NCBI GenBank assembly: GCA_052089385.1
Contig: JBQCZU010000002.1
Span: forward strand, 1 to 64,000
Direction of reading: 5' to 3'
Source of the DNA: Arachnia sp052089385
GTDB taxonomy: Bacteria; Actinomycetota; Actinomycetes; Propionibacteriales; Propionibacteriaceae
Length of the DNA: 64,000 nt
The notes under the pieces: generated by a model
Databases searched by the model: none
What the model saw: only the letters and a program-made list of their open reading frames with translations
Told to the model about the DNA's origin: nothing
Translations under genes and position numbers: made by a program
Part shown: positions 40,668 to 49,152 of the stretch, one piece after another
How positions within the stretch are numbered: the first letter of the stretch is position 1
Layout of the letters: every line of letters begins with the position of its first letter

Positions 40668-41192
40668 ATGCACGAACAACAGCTCACGGAACTCATCACT
40701 CCCATACTCCTCCACAATGGCCTGGAGCTCGACGAACTCGAGATCAAGCCCATGGGAAAGCGCTCTTTGCTGCGGATCACGGTGGATGGCGAAGGTCCCG
40801 AAGGCAGAGGCCCCCTTCTGGATGACATCTCCTTGTCTGCATCGCACATATCGGCTGCTCTGGATGTCAGTGAAGCAGTGGGAAATCTGCCGTTCACCCT
40901 TGAGGTGAGCAGTCGCGGGATCAGCAAGCCGTTGAGTGAGCCCAAACATTTCCGTCGCAACACCGGACGTCTCGTCACCGTGAAAGCCGGCGCATCTGAG
41001 ATCACCGGACGCATCCTCAGCGTCTCTGGGGATGAGGTTCTCCTCGACGTCAAGGGCAAGGAGATGCGCCGCAAATTCGTCGACATCACCAAGGCCGTGG
41101 TGCAGATCGAGATGAACCCCCCGAAAGAACTCCAGGAGGCTGAGGCCTCTGAAGACGACTCGGAAGACATCAACCCGGACGAGGAGGCCTGA
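40668..41192 (+). CDS. rimP: Ribosome maturation factor RimP
   Basis: 174 residues. It helps assemble the 30S subunit. The family core runs ELDELEIKPMGKRSLLRITVD, then LEVSSRGISKPLSEPKHFRRNTGRLVTV, with the SPG-like turn written as SRG. The C-terminal tail is acidic (EASEDDSEDINPDEEA). ATG is preceded by GGAG. It starts the classical rimP-nusA-ylxR-infB-rbfA-truB-ribF operon. Confidence 0.96.
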   Translation: MHEQQLTELITPILLHNGLELDELEIKPMGKRSLLRITVDGEGPEGRGPLLDDISLSASHISAALDVSEAVGNLPFTLEVSSRGISKPLSEPKHFRRNTGRLVTVKAGASEITGRILSVSGDEVLLDVKGKEMRRKFVDITKAVVQIEMNPPKELQEAEASEDDSEDINPDEEA

Positions 41193-41197
41193 GAACA

Positions 41198-42172
41198 ATG
41201 GACATTGACCTTTCTGCACTGCGTGCCATCGAGCGCGACAAAGAGATTCCGCTGGAATACCTCATCACCACGCTCGAAGATGCGCTTCTCAACGCCTATG
41301 ACAAGACGGAACATCCGCTGCGCGGAGTCAAAGTGGAGATTGACCGCACGACAGGGAAAGTTTCGGTTCTGGCTCCCGAGTTCGGTGATGACGACGAGAT
41401 CGTCGGCTTCTATGACGACACCCCCGCAGATTTTGGGCGGGTGGCGGCTTCCACAGCACGGCAGGTTATCTTCCAGCGCCTGCGGGAGGCAGAGGATGAC
41501 CAGAAGTTTGGACACTTCGCCGGCACTGAGGGCGACATCCTGACCGGCGTCATCCAAGCAGATCGTGCGTCCAAATCCGTACGCGTGGATCTGGGAACTC
41601 TCGAGGGCTTCATGCCGTTGGCCGAACAGGCTCCCGGTGAGGAATACGTCCATGGGCGACGCATCAAGGTCTATGTCGTCAGTGTCCGCCGTGATCTCAA
41701 AGGACCTCAGGTGGTTGTCTCCCGCACCCACCCCGGTCTCGTGAGAAAGCTCTTTGCGCTCGAGGTTCCGGAGATCGCCCAAGGTGTCGTCGAGATCATG
41801 GAGGTGGCTCGCGAGGCGGGACACCGAACCAAGATTGCGGTGAGGAGCAACAACGCCAGCATCTCCGCCAAAGGAGCGTGCATCGGGCCCATGGGGCAGA
41901 GAGTGCGGGCCATCACCAACGAGTTGGGCACGGAGAAGATCGACATCGTCGACTTCTCCGACGATCCGACGAAGTTCGTCGCCTCGGCACTCTCACCCGC
42001 CAAGGTCATCTCCGTGACCGTGGTGGACCAGTCAATACGCGCCTGCCAGGCCATCGTGCCCGACTACCAACTCTCCCTGGCGATCGGTCGTGAAGGCCAG
42101 AACGCACGATTGGCTGCTCGGCTCACCGGGTGGCGGATCGATATTCAACCCGACACGAAACCCGAGAGCTGA
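41198..42172 (+). CDS. nusA: Transcription termination/antitermination factor NusA
   Basis: 324 residues. N-terminal polymerase-binding domain (1-125), S1 domain (about 130-200, TGVIQADRASKSVRVDLG) and two KH domains (AKGACIGPMGQRVRAITNEL, then LAIGREGQNARLAARLTGW). The acidic C-terminal repeats of Escherichia coli NusA are absent, normal for actinobacteria. ATG lies 5 bases after the rimP stop. It controls pausing and termination. Confidence 0.97.
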   Translation: MDIDLSALRAIERDKEIPLEYLITTLEDALLNAYDKTEHPLRGVKVEIDRTTGKVSVLAPEFGDDDEIVGFYDDTPADFGRVAASTARQVIFQRLREAEDDQKFGHFAGTEGDILTGVIQADRASKSVRVDLGTLEGFMPLAEQAPGEEYVHGRRIKVYVVSVRRDLKGPQVVVSRTHPGLVRKLFALEVPEIAQGVVEIMEVAREAGHRTKIAVRSNNASISAKGACIGPMGQRVRAITNELGTEKIDIVDFSDDPTKFVASALSPAKVISVTVVDQSIRACQAIVPDYQLSLAIGREGQNARLAARLTGWRIDIQPDTKPES

Positions 42173-42189
42173 ACCACCCGGAGCGTGAA

Positions 42190-42459
42190 ATGAAGCCGGT
42201 CAAGTCACCCGTGAGAACCTGCCTGGGATGCCGCGGACGCTCCCCTCAGGAGGCGCTCATCAGGTTGGTGCGACACGTTGACCTCGTTGTCGCAGCCACC
42301 TCGCCCCGACTGCCGGGGCGGGGCGGCTACCTGCATGCCGATCAGGGCTGTTGGGATCTCGCTGAGAAAAGGCGCGCCGTGCAACGCTACTTCGGGCCTG
42401 GAGCCGCGCTCGACCCGGGTGCAGCCCCTGATTGGGAGCAAGTGCCACCGGCGCGGTAA
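42190..42459 (+). CDS. ylxR: YlxR-family (DUF448) RNA-binding protein
   Basis: 89 residues from ATG 42190, with GGAG upstream; in-frame codons back to 42130 lie inside nusA. The family motif SPVRTCLGCRGRSPQEALIRLV and GRGGYLHADQGCWDLAEKRR is clear. The same family is a nucleoid- or RNase P-associated regulator (RnpM) in Bacillus. It sits between nusA and infB as expected. Confidence 0.94.
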   Translation: MKPVKSPVRTCLGCRGRSPQEALIRLVRHVDLVVAATSPRLPGRGGYLHADQGCWDLAEKRRAVQRYFGPGAALDPGAAPDWEQVPPAR

Positions 42460-42637
42460 GGTGGTCAGCGGCCCGGCGTTCATCTGCGCTCGGCGCCATC
42501 ATCGCAACGGCTGGACTTCCTGCCGCAACCAGAAAGTGGGCTAACGCTCATGACCACTCGATGAGTACTTACCGATGAGCATCACAACCAACCCATAGGT
42601 CCGGGCGAGAGGTCTGGGCCTTGTTACAAGGAGAGTA

Positions 42638-45529
42638 GTGGCCAAGCCTCGCGTCCACGAGATCGCAAAAGAAGTTGGAATCACCAGTAAAGAGCTGCTA
42701 AGCAAGCTCAACGAGATGGGCGAATACGTCCGCGGACCTTCTTCCACCCTGGAGTCACCAGTGGTGCGCAAGATTCGCGAGACACTCGGTGAAAAACCGA
42801 AGGTCGACCCCAAGCCTGAAGCCTCGCGCCCCACGCCGGCCGCACCTGCCAAGCCCGCCCCGGCCACGCCTGCAGTAGCAGCGGAAGTGGCCGAAAAGCC
42901 TGCCCCTGAAGCTGCTCCGGCACCACCAGTTCCGGCTGCCCCGGTCAAGCCCGTCACCCCCGCACCGTCAGCCAAGCCCGCTGCACCTGCGGCCTCCCAG
43001 GAACCGAAGACGGCTGCGCCCAAGCCCGGCGCAATGCCCGGGCCGAAGCCACCGGCACCCAAACCGGCAAGCCGTCCGGCAGCGCCTGCGGCCCGTCCCA
43101 GCACACCGAATGCAGGTAAGCCGGCGCCGACCCCGCGGAGCGAAGGTGGGAACAGCTCCTCTGCTCGTCCCGCGCCGTCGCGTCCTGGTGGCCCCACCCC
43201 CGGCCCGGCACGACGCCCAAGCGGCCCGCGTCCGGGCAACAACCCCTTCGCCCCTTCGCAGGGCATGGGAACACAGCAGCGTCGCCCGAATCGTCCCGAG
43301 GGTGGCCCCGCCGCCCCCGGAGCACCCCGTCGTGACGCAGCACCCAGTGACCGCATGCCGCGCCCCGGCGGCGGCGCACCGGGCATGCCTCGCCCCAATC
43401 CGGCGATGATGCCCAAGCAGCAGTCGGCGCAAGTTGGGGGGGCTCCCACACGTGGCGGCCGTCCCGGCGGACCCGGAGGTGGCCGTGGTCGTCCAGGTGG
43501 CGGCGGAGGCCGTCCCGGTGGTGCGCCAGGTGGCGGTACCGGTGGTCCGCCCATGGGTGGTTTCGCCGGTCGTCCCGGCGGCGGTGGCCGTGGTCGCCCC
43601 GGAGGAACCCAGGGCGCATTCGGTCGCGGCGGTGCAGGTGGCCGTCGTGGACGCAAGTCCAAGAAGCAGCGTCGTCAAGAGTTCAACCAGATGGATGCAC
43701 CCGCCATTGGCGGCGTGCGTCTCGCGAAGGGCGGCGGAGCAACCGTTCGCCTGCGTCGCGGAGCATCGCTCAGTGACCTGGCCGACAAGATTGGTGTGGA
43801 CGCTGCATCGCTCGTACAGGTGTTGTTCCACCTGGGAGAGATGGTCACGGCCACCCAGTCCGTTGCCGATGACACCCTTGAGGTGTTGGGTGCTGAACTC
43901 GAGTACAACATTGAGGTCGTCTCCCCCGAGGAGGAGGACCGCGAGCTGCTCGAGAGCTTTGACCTTGAATTCGGTGAAGATCTTGGCGACGACGACGATC
44001 TCGAGGCCCGTCCTCCGGTTGTCACCGTCATGGGTCACGTCGACCACGGCAAGACCCGCCTGCTTGACACGCTTCGCAAGAGCAACGTGGCAGGTGGTGA
44101 GGCCGGTGGCATCACCCAGGCGATCGGTGCCTACCAGGTCAGCACGACCATTGATGGCGAGACACGGGGCATCACCTTCATCGATACCCCCGGTCACGAG
44201 GCCTTCACTGCCATGCGTGCCCGTGGTGCGAAGTCCACTGACCTCGCAGTGCTGGTCGTTGCGGCTGATGATGGTGTGATGCCGCAGACCATCGAGGCGT
44301 TGAACCACGCCAAGGCAGCCGGGATCCCGGTTGTGGTCGCGGTCAACAAGATGGACAAGGAATCGGCGGACCCCACACGGGTGCGAGGCGAGCTCTCAGA
44401 GTTCGGTCTGGTTCCCGAGGAGTACGGCGGCGACACGCAGTTCGTGGACGTCTCTGCTCTCACAGGGATGGGTCTGGACAAGCTGTTGGAGGCCGTCGTC
44501 CTGACTGCCGACGCAGCCCTTGACCTGCGCGCCAACCCCGACATGCCCGCTCAGGGTGTTGCCATTGAGGCACACCTCGACAAGGGTCGCGGACCCGTCG
44601 CCACCGTTCTCATCCACCGCGGAACGCTCCGCATTGGAGAGTCCATCGTGGCGGGCTCGGCCTATGGACGCGTCCGTGCGCTCCTCAACGACAAGGGCGA
44701 AAGCCTCCAGGAAGCGCTGCCGTCAATGCCGGTACAAGTGCTCGGCCTCACAGCCGTGCCCGGTGCAGGTGACAATGTTCTGGTCGTCGACGATGACCGG
44801 ATGGCGCGCCAGATCGCAGGCAAGCGGGAGTCCCGCATGCGTGCAGCTGCCCAGGCCGCAGGTTCACGTCGCAAGACGCTGGACCAGTTGTTCGAGCAGC
44901 TCGAGCGGGGCGAGACGCAGGAACTGCTGCTCATCCTCAAGGGCGATGGCGCGGGCTCGGTGGAAGCACTCGAGGATGCACTGTCCAAGATCGACGTCGG
45001 CGAGGAGGTGTCGCTCCGGGTCATCGATCGCGGTGTCGGTGCCATCACCGAGACCAACGTCAGCCTGGCCGCAGCCTCGAAGGCAGTCATCATCGGCTTC
45101 AACGTGCGGCCCACGTTGCACGCCCAGAAGATGGCCGACAACGAGAACGTGGACATGCGGTACTACTCCGTCATCTACTCGGCGATCGACGAGATCGAAG
45201 CAGCGCTCAAGGGCATGCTCAAGCCGATCTACGCCGAGGAGACGCGTGGCCGCATCGAGATTCGGGAGATCTTCCGCAGCTCGAAGTTCGGCAACATCGC
45301 CGGCTGCATGGTGCTCGATGGCACCATTCGCCGGAACCAGAAGGGTCGACTGCTGCGCGACGGCGTCGTCATCTCGGAAACTTCCATCGCTTCGCTGAAG
45401 CGTGAGAAGGATGACGCCACCGAGGTCCGTGAGGGCTTCGAGTGCGGCATGACCCTGTCCAACTTCAACGACATTCGCATCGGCGATGTCGTGGAGACCT
45501 ACGAGATGGTGGAGCGCGTCCGGTCCTGA
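42638..45529 (+). CDS. infB: Translation initiation factor IF-2
   Basis: 963 residues. An N-terminal helical IF2N domain (1-50, VHEIAKEVGITSKELLSKL), then a very long low-complexity region (55-345): first Pro/Ala/Lys, then Gly/Arg/Pro with many GGRGRPGG-type repeats. A second IF2N (about 365-425) precedes the GTPase: G1 GHVDHGKT near 466, DTPGHEAF and NKMD. Domains II, III and IV follow. GTG 42638 has AAGGAG at 42628-42633. It positions initiator tRNA. The 178-base gap upstream holds three overlapping micro-ORFs. Confidence 0.98.
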   Translation: MAKPRVHEIAKEVGITSKELLSKLNEMGEYVRGPSSTLESPVVRKIRETLGEKPKVDPKPEASRPTPAAPAKPAPATPAVAAEVAEKPAPEAAPAPPVPAAPVKPVTPAPSAKPAAPAASQEPKTAAPKPGAMPGPKPPAPKPASRPAAPAARPSTPNAGKPAPTPRSEGGNSSSARPAPSRPGGPTPGPARRPSGPRPGNNPFAPSQGMGTQQRRPNRPEGGPAAPGAPRRDAAPSDRMPRPGGGAPGMPRPNPAMMPKQQSAQVGGAPTRGGRPGGPGGGRGRPGGGGGRPGGAPGGGTGGPPMGGFAGRPGGGGRGRPGGTQGAFGRGGAGGRRGRKSKKQRRQEFNQMDAPAIGGVRLAKGGGATVRLRRGASLSDLADKIGVDAASLVQVLFHLGEMVTATQSVADDTLEVLGAELEYNIEVVSPEEEDRELLESFDLEFGEDLGDDDDLEARPPVVTVMGHVDHGKTRLLDTLRKSNVAGGEAGGITQAIGAYQVSTTIDGETRGITFIDTPGHEAFTAMRARGAKSTDLAVLVVAADDGVMPQTIEALNHAKAAGIPVVVAVNKMDKESADPTRVRGELSEFGLVPEEYGGDTQFVDVSALTGMGLDKLLEAVVLTADAALDLRANPDMPAQGVAIEAHLDKGRGPVATVLIHRGTLRIGESIVAGSAYGRVRALLNDKGESLQEALPSMPVQVLGLTAVPGAGDNVLVVDDDRMARQIAGKRESRMRAAAQAAGSRRKTLDQLFEQLERGETQELLLILKGDGAGSVEALEDALSKIDVGEEVSLRVIDRGVGAITETNVSLAAASKAVIIGFNVRPTLHAQKMADNENVDMRYYSVIYSAIDEIEAALKGMLKPIYAEETRGRIEIREIFRSSKFGNIAGCMVLDGTIRRNQKGRLLRDGVVISETSIASLKREKDDATEVREGFECGMTLSNFNDIRIGDVVETYEMVERVRS

Positions 45530-45575
45530 CCGCTCGCACCCGATCAGGTCCGCCAGCCCGGGCCAAGGAGGAATC

Positions 45576-46010
45576 ATGGCAAGTCCCCGTAACGCCAAGC
45601 TGGCGGATCAGATCAAGGTGATCCTTGCCACGACGATTGAACGTCGTGTCAAGGATCCCCGCCTGGGGTTCGTGACCCTCACGGAAGTTCGCCTCACCGG
45701 CGACAACCGTGAGGCCACGGCCTTCTACACAGTCCTCGGAAGCGAGGAGGAACGAGCCGACACCGCGGCTGCTCTCGAGAGCGCCAAGGGCATGTTGCGC
45801 TCAACCGTTGGCGCGCAACTCGGAATGAAGTTCACGCCTTCGGTTGCGTTCATCCTCGATGCCACACATGAGGTGGCCAAGAGCATGGAGGATCTGCTTG
45901 CGCGGGTCCAGTCCCAGGACGCCCAAGCAGCGTCGCACTCCACTGGCAAGACCCACGCAGGTGATGCGGACCCGTATCGCAAGCCGCGTGAGGAGAGCGA
46001 CGACGAGTGA
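45576..46010 (+). CDS. rbfA: Ribosome-binding factor A
   Basis: 144 residues from ATG 45576, preceded by AAGGAGGA; codons before it in frame belong to the infB end and gap. The family pattern LADQIKVILATTIERRVKDPRLGFVTLTEVRL, then FIPSVAF-like KFTPSVAFILDATHEVAKSMEDLL is clear. RbfA matures the 30S platform under cold conditions. Its stop overlaps the truB start (TGATG). Confidence 0.96.
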   Translation: MASPRNAKLADQIKVILATTIERRVKDPRLGFVTLTEVRLTGDNREATAFYTVLGSEEERADTAAALESAKGMLRSTVGAQLGMKFTPSVAFILDATHEVAKSMEDLLARVQSQDAQAASHSTGKTHAGDADPYRKPREESDDE

Positions 46011-46894
46011 TGCCCACATCAGGCATCGTGATCGTCGACAAGCCGCAGGGACTCACCTCGCATCAAGTGGTTGGCAAACTTCGCCGGCTGCTCGGGACCC
46101 GCAAGGTGGGCCATGCCGGGACCCTGGACCCGATGGCCACGGGCGTGCTCATACTGGGCGTCAACCGTGCCACGCGCATGCTCGGCCATCTGGCACTGCA
46201 TGACAAGTCCTATCTCGCGACCATCCGGCTGGGACAGCGCTCCAGTACCGACGATGCGGAAGGCGACGTTGAAGCAGTCGCTGACGCTTCGGTGCTCACC
46301 CGCAGCGATATTGAAAGTGCCTGTCAACCGTTGCGTGGCCACATCAGCCAAGTGCCCAGCAGCGTCTCAGCCATCAAGGTCAACGGTCAGCGTGCCTACA
46401 AACTGGTGCGCGAAGGCCACACTGTGGAGCTGAAGTCCCGCGAGGTCGAAGTGTCGCAGTTGGATGTTCGAGACATCCGCGCAGGCGAGGGCGTCTGTGA
46501 CATCGACGTGGAAGTCGCGTGCTCCAGCGGCACCTACATCCGCGCCATCGCTCGTGATCTGGGGGAGTCCCTCGCTGTGGGCGGACACCTCACCTCTCTT
46601 CGACGTACCCGCATCGGTGGCTACGACCTATCCTCAGCCGTCATTCTGGACGAGGATGCGCCTGCGCTGATGAGCATGGCGGATGCCGGACGAAAGAGCT
46701 TCCCCTGCGTCGACGTGACGCAACAGCAGGCAGTGGACATCCTTGTGGGGCGGCGCCTGGATTTCGCTGTGCCGGCAGAAGTTACCGGAGTGATTTCACC
46801 CGGTGGCGACCTCCTGGCGCTCTACCGGCCAGATGGTGAGGGCTCGCGACCCGTGTCAGTACTCGTTCCGCCAGACTTTGAGGGGCAACAGTGA
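46010..46894 (+). CDS. truB: tRNA pseudouridine-55 synthase
   Basis: 294 residues. The catalytic Asp is in KVGHAGTLDPMATGVLILG; other marks are GIVIVDKPQGLTSHQVV and RAYKLVREG. It makes pseudouridine 55 in the T-loop. Start is ATG 46010 in a TGATG overlap with rbfA, or the GTG just before it (46007). No nrnA/dinF genes intervene between rbfA and truB, unlike mycobacteria. The stop overlaps ribF. Confidence 0.96.
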   Translation: MPTSGIVIVDKPQGLTSHQVVGKLRRLLGTRKVGHAGTLDPMATGVLILGVNRATRMLGHLALHDKSYLATIRLGQRSSTDDAEGDVEAVADASVLTRSDIESACQPLRGHISQVPSSVSAIKVNGQRAYKLVREGHTVELKSREVEVSQLDVRDIRAGEGVCDIDVEVACSSGTYIRAIARDLGESLAVGGHLTSLRRTRIGGYDLSSAVILDEDAPALMSMADAGRKSFPCVDVTQQQAVDILVGRRLDFAVPAEVTGVISPGGDLLALYRPDGEGSRPVSVLVPPDFEGQQ

Positions 46895-47772
46895 AAACGG
46901 TGGTGGCCATCGGGAACTTCGATGGCGTTCACCTGGGGCACCAAAGCGTACTGAAGCAGGCCATGGCGCTGAGTGAGCTGCCTTTGGTGGCCATCACGTT
47001 CTGGCCCCACCCCATGTCCGTGTTGCGGCCGGACAAGGCACCCAAGTTGCTGGGTGACCTCACCACTCGCATCGAGCTCCTCAAGGAAGCGGGTTGCCAT
47101 GAAGTTCGAGTGGTCAACTTCACGGACGCCGTCGCAGAACTGAGTCCCGCAGAGTTCGTGGAGCGCTTTGTTCTGCCTCTGAATCCAGAGCGTGTGGTGG
47201 TGGGGGACAACTTCCGCTTCGGCAAGCGCGCCGCTGGGGATGTGACGGAGCTCGCCCGGCTGGGGGAGGGACGCTTTGAAGTGGTTCCGCTGGTTCTCGA
47301 GTCGGTCAACGACATGGTCACCTGCTCGACGCTGATCCGCGGCACCCTGGCTGATGGAGACGTGGCGGGTGCTGCGCAACATCTCGGCAGGCCTTTCCGA
47401 TTCAGAGGTGTCGTGCAGATGGGAGACCAGCGGGGTCGGGAGCTGGGCTATCCGACTGCGAACCTCTCCGTCCCGGAGAACATGGCCGTCCCCGCGGACG
47501 GGGTCTACGCGGGCTGGCTGACGACACCTGAGGGAGCGCGGCTCCCCGCAGCCGTATCTGTCGGTTCCAACCCCACCTTCAATGGTGTGGACCGGCGAGT
47601 TGAAAGCTACGTGCTGGACCGCACAGACCTCGAGCTGTACGGCGTGGTGATCCAGGTGGAGTTCATTGACCGTCTGAGGGGCCAGGAGAAGTTTGAAGAT
47701 TTTGCAGATCTCATCACCGCGATGCACCAGGACGTCGTGCAGACACGGGTCGCGCTGGGGCTCGAGGACTGA
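46891..47772 (+). CDS. ribF: Bifunctional riboflavin kinase / FAD synthetase
   Basis: 293 residues. The N-terminal FMN adenylyltransferase domain (1-185) has GNFDGVHLGHQ and FRFGKRAAGD, with an STLIRG block. The C-terminal riboflavin kinase domain (186-293) has GRELGYPTANL and the beta-barrel blocks SVGSNPTFNG and SYVLDRTDLELYG. It produces FMN and FAD. GTG start overlaps the truB stop. It ends the operon before a convergent terminator. Confidence 0.97.
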   Translation: MKTVVAIGNFDGVHLGHQSVLKQAMALSELPLVAITFWPHPMSVLRPDKAPKLLGDLTTRIELLKEAGCHEVRVVNFTDAVAELSPAEFVERFVLPLNPERVVVGDNFRFGKRAAGDVTELARLGEGRFEVVPLVLESVNDMVTCSTLIRGTLADGDVAGAAQHLGRPFRFRGVVQMGDQRGRELGYPTANLSVPENMAVPADGVYAGWLTTPEGARLPAAVSVGSNPTFNGVDRRVESYVLDRTDLELYGVVIQVEFIDRLRGQEKFEDFADLITAMHQDVVQTRVALGLED

Positions 47773-47815
47773 CCTGTCTCCGAGTGCTTTGGCAGGCACG
47801 GATACGGAAAAGCAG

Positions 47816-47850
47816 AACGCCTGCGACGCACGAGATGCATCGCAGGCGTT
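47816..47850. terminator. Convergent terminator between ribF and a GNAT gene
   Basis: Perfect 11-bp stem 47816-47826 / 47840-47850 (aacgcctgcga), with a further three-pair extension into the loop after one mismatch. No U-tract of note. Confidence 0.75.
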
Positions 47851-47889
47851 GCGGCTGTGGACCGGTGGTCTTGCCCCAATACGGGAGAA

Positions 47890-48372
47890 TCAGCGCGCAG
47901 TCAGCGATTTCTTGTAGATGGCGTAGTGGGAACTGGCCCGTGACGGATCGGGGACCTGCTCCACCTCGGGCGCCTCCACGAAGAGGTGTTCACCGGTTGG
48001 GTGGTACTCCAATGAGATGTAAAGCGGGACAGCTTTCTCGTTGTTGGGGTCGACGGCCAGGAACACCGCTGTGTGGCCAGCTTCTCGTGCCTTCTGCTCC
48101 ACCCACTGCGAGAGTGCCTTGCCTGCACCTTTGCGTCGAGCTGATGGTGCGACGAACATGTTGCGCAGTTCCGGCGTCATCTCGGAGTTCAGATCAAGCA
48201 GGGCAGTACCGACGAGTTCGTCGGCGTCCTTGTCGAGGGCGACGGCGAAGAACATCAACCCTTCTCGCTGCAGCCGAAAGTGCTCGTCGACCAGACGGGG
48301 GTCCGTCTGACCCAGATGCTGGCGGATGGCAGGAAGATCTTCTTGGGTGGCGCTACGCACGGTGATGGACAT
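47890..48372 (-). CDS. GNAT acetyltransferase
   Basis: 160 residues from ATG 48372, with AGGAG upstream; longer in-frame extensions fall in the rpsO promoter region. Acetyl-CoA motif A is NMFVAPSARRKGAGKALSQWV, with R-x-x-G-x-G/A; motif B is LAVDPNNEKAVPLYISLEY. Substrate unknown. It converges on ribF and is divergent from rpsO. Confidence 0.9.
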   Translation of the reverse strand: MSITVRSATQEDLPAIRQHLGQTDPRLVDEHFRLQREGLMFFAVALDKDADELVGTALLDLNSEMTPELRNMFVAPSARRKGAGKALSQWVEQKAREAGHTAVFLAVDPNNEKAVPLYISLEYHPTGEHLFVEAPEVEQVPDPSRASSHYAIYKKSLTAR

Positions 48373-48502
48373 GACATCTCCTAACTGGACCTCTCGGGCC
48401 GGGAGCTGCCACTCTATCGCGGGGGACTCGCGGGGACGCATTCGTCTGCGGAGAACACCGCTTGACGACTGACCGGAATGGGCTGTCCAAGCGGAAACGT
48501 GG

Positions 48503-48508
48503 TAGTGT
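48503..48508 (+). promoter_or_regulatory. TAGTGT -10-like box for rpsO
   Basis: TAGTGT lies 93 bases before the rpsO ATG in the divergent gap. The leader would contain AGAGGAG at 48588-48594. Confidence 0.35.
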
Positions 48509-48600
48509 CGCCAAGTTGCCGTTTGATCGGCCACGGAAGCCCAAGAGCCCCACATGCAGTCCGCAGCGGGGCGCCGTGCAGCGAACTAGAGGAGCCCCGC

Positions 48601-48864
48601 ATGGAAGCTGTCAACAAGAAGCAAATCATCGAAGAATACGCGACCGTACCCGGCGACACCGGTTCGCCTGATGTGCAGGTTGCGCTGCTGTCCGCACGGA
48701 TCAAGCACTTGACGGAGCACCTCAAGATGCACAAGCACGATCACCACTCCCGTCGTGGCCTGATGCTCATGGTCGGCCAGCGCCGCCGCCTGCTCAACTA
48801 CGTCATGAAGAATGATGTTGAGCACTACCGTGAGCTCATTGCCCGCCTCGGTCTGCGTCGCTGA
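48601..48864 (+). CDS. rpsO: 30S ribosomal protein S15
   Basis: 87 residues. Complete family pattern: KKQIIEEYATVPGDTGSPDVQVALLSARI, then HLKMHKHDHHSRRGLMLMVGQRRRLLNYV. It binds the 16S three-way junction. ATG 48601 follows AGAGGAG. A very strong terminator follows directly, separating it partly from pnp, which comes next as in most bacteria. Confidence 0.98.
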   Translation: MEAVNKKQIIEEYATVPGDTGSPDVQVALLSARIKHLTEHLKMHKHDHHSRRGLMLMVGQRRRLLNYVMKNDVEHYRELIARLGLRR

Positions 48865-48891
48865 TTTCCATCCCGCAACTCGTGGTCGAAA

Positions 48892-48926
48892 AGGACAGCA
48901 CCCCGCCGTCGGCGGGGTGCTGTCCT
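48892..48926 (+). terminator. rpsO-pnp intergenic terminator
   Basis: Perfect 16-bp stem 48892-48907 / 48911-48926 (aggacagcaccccgcc) with a 3-base loop GTC. It has no T-run, so it may be a U-less terminator or the RNase-controlled hairpin typical of rpsO-pnp transcripts. Confidence 0.85.
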
Positions 48927-49050
48927 ACGCCCATTTCCGGGCGCTCACGTTAAACTGGCGCCAACAATTTCATAGCAAGTTGTGAGTTCTTACTGCCCGC
49001 AGGGGGTCTCATCTGGTCCTCGGTAGTGGTTTTCGGGTATATCCGGCACA

Positions 49051-49109
49051 GGTGTGTCGGGATCCCCGCGAACCTCGATCGAAGACCGGTGGACCAAGCG
49101 GGACACACC
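49051..49109 (+). promoter_or_regulatory. Possible pnp leader hairpin
   Basis: Arms 49051-49058 (ggtgtgtc) and 49102-49109 are perfectly complementary. They lie about 45 bases ahead of the pnp start. Leader stems of pnp are cut by RNase III in other bacteria for autoregulation; here this is inference. Confidence 0.35.
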
Positions 49110-49152
49110 GCCCGAAGAGGGCATCATCCCCACCACTGAAAGGAGCCTGTCC

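Noticed and set aside
42541..43662. Minus-strand Pro/Gly-rich 373-residue frame over infB
   Set aside because: Mirror of the Gly/Arg/Pro-rich IF-2 spacer, a compositional artefact.
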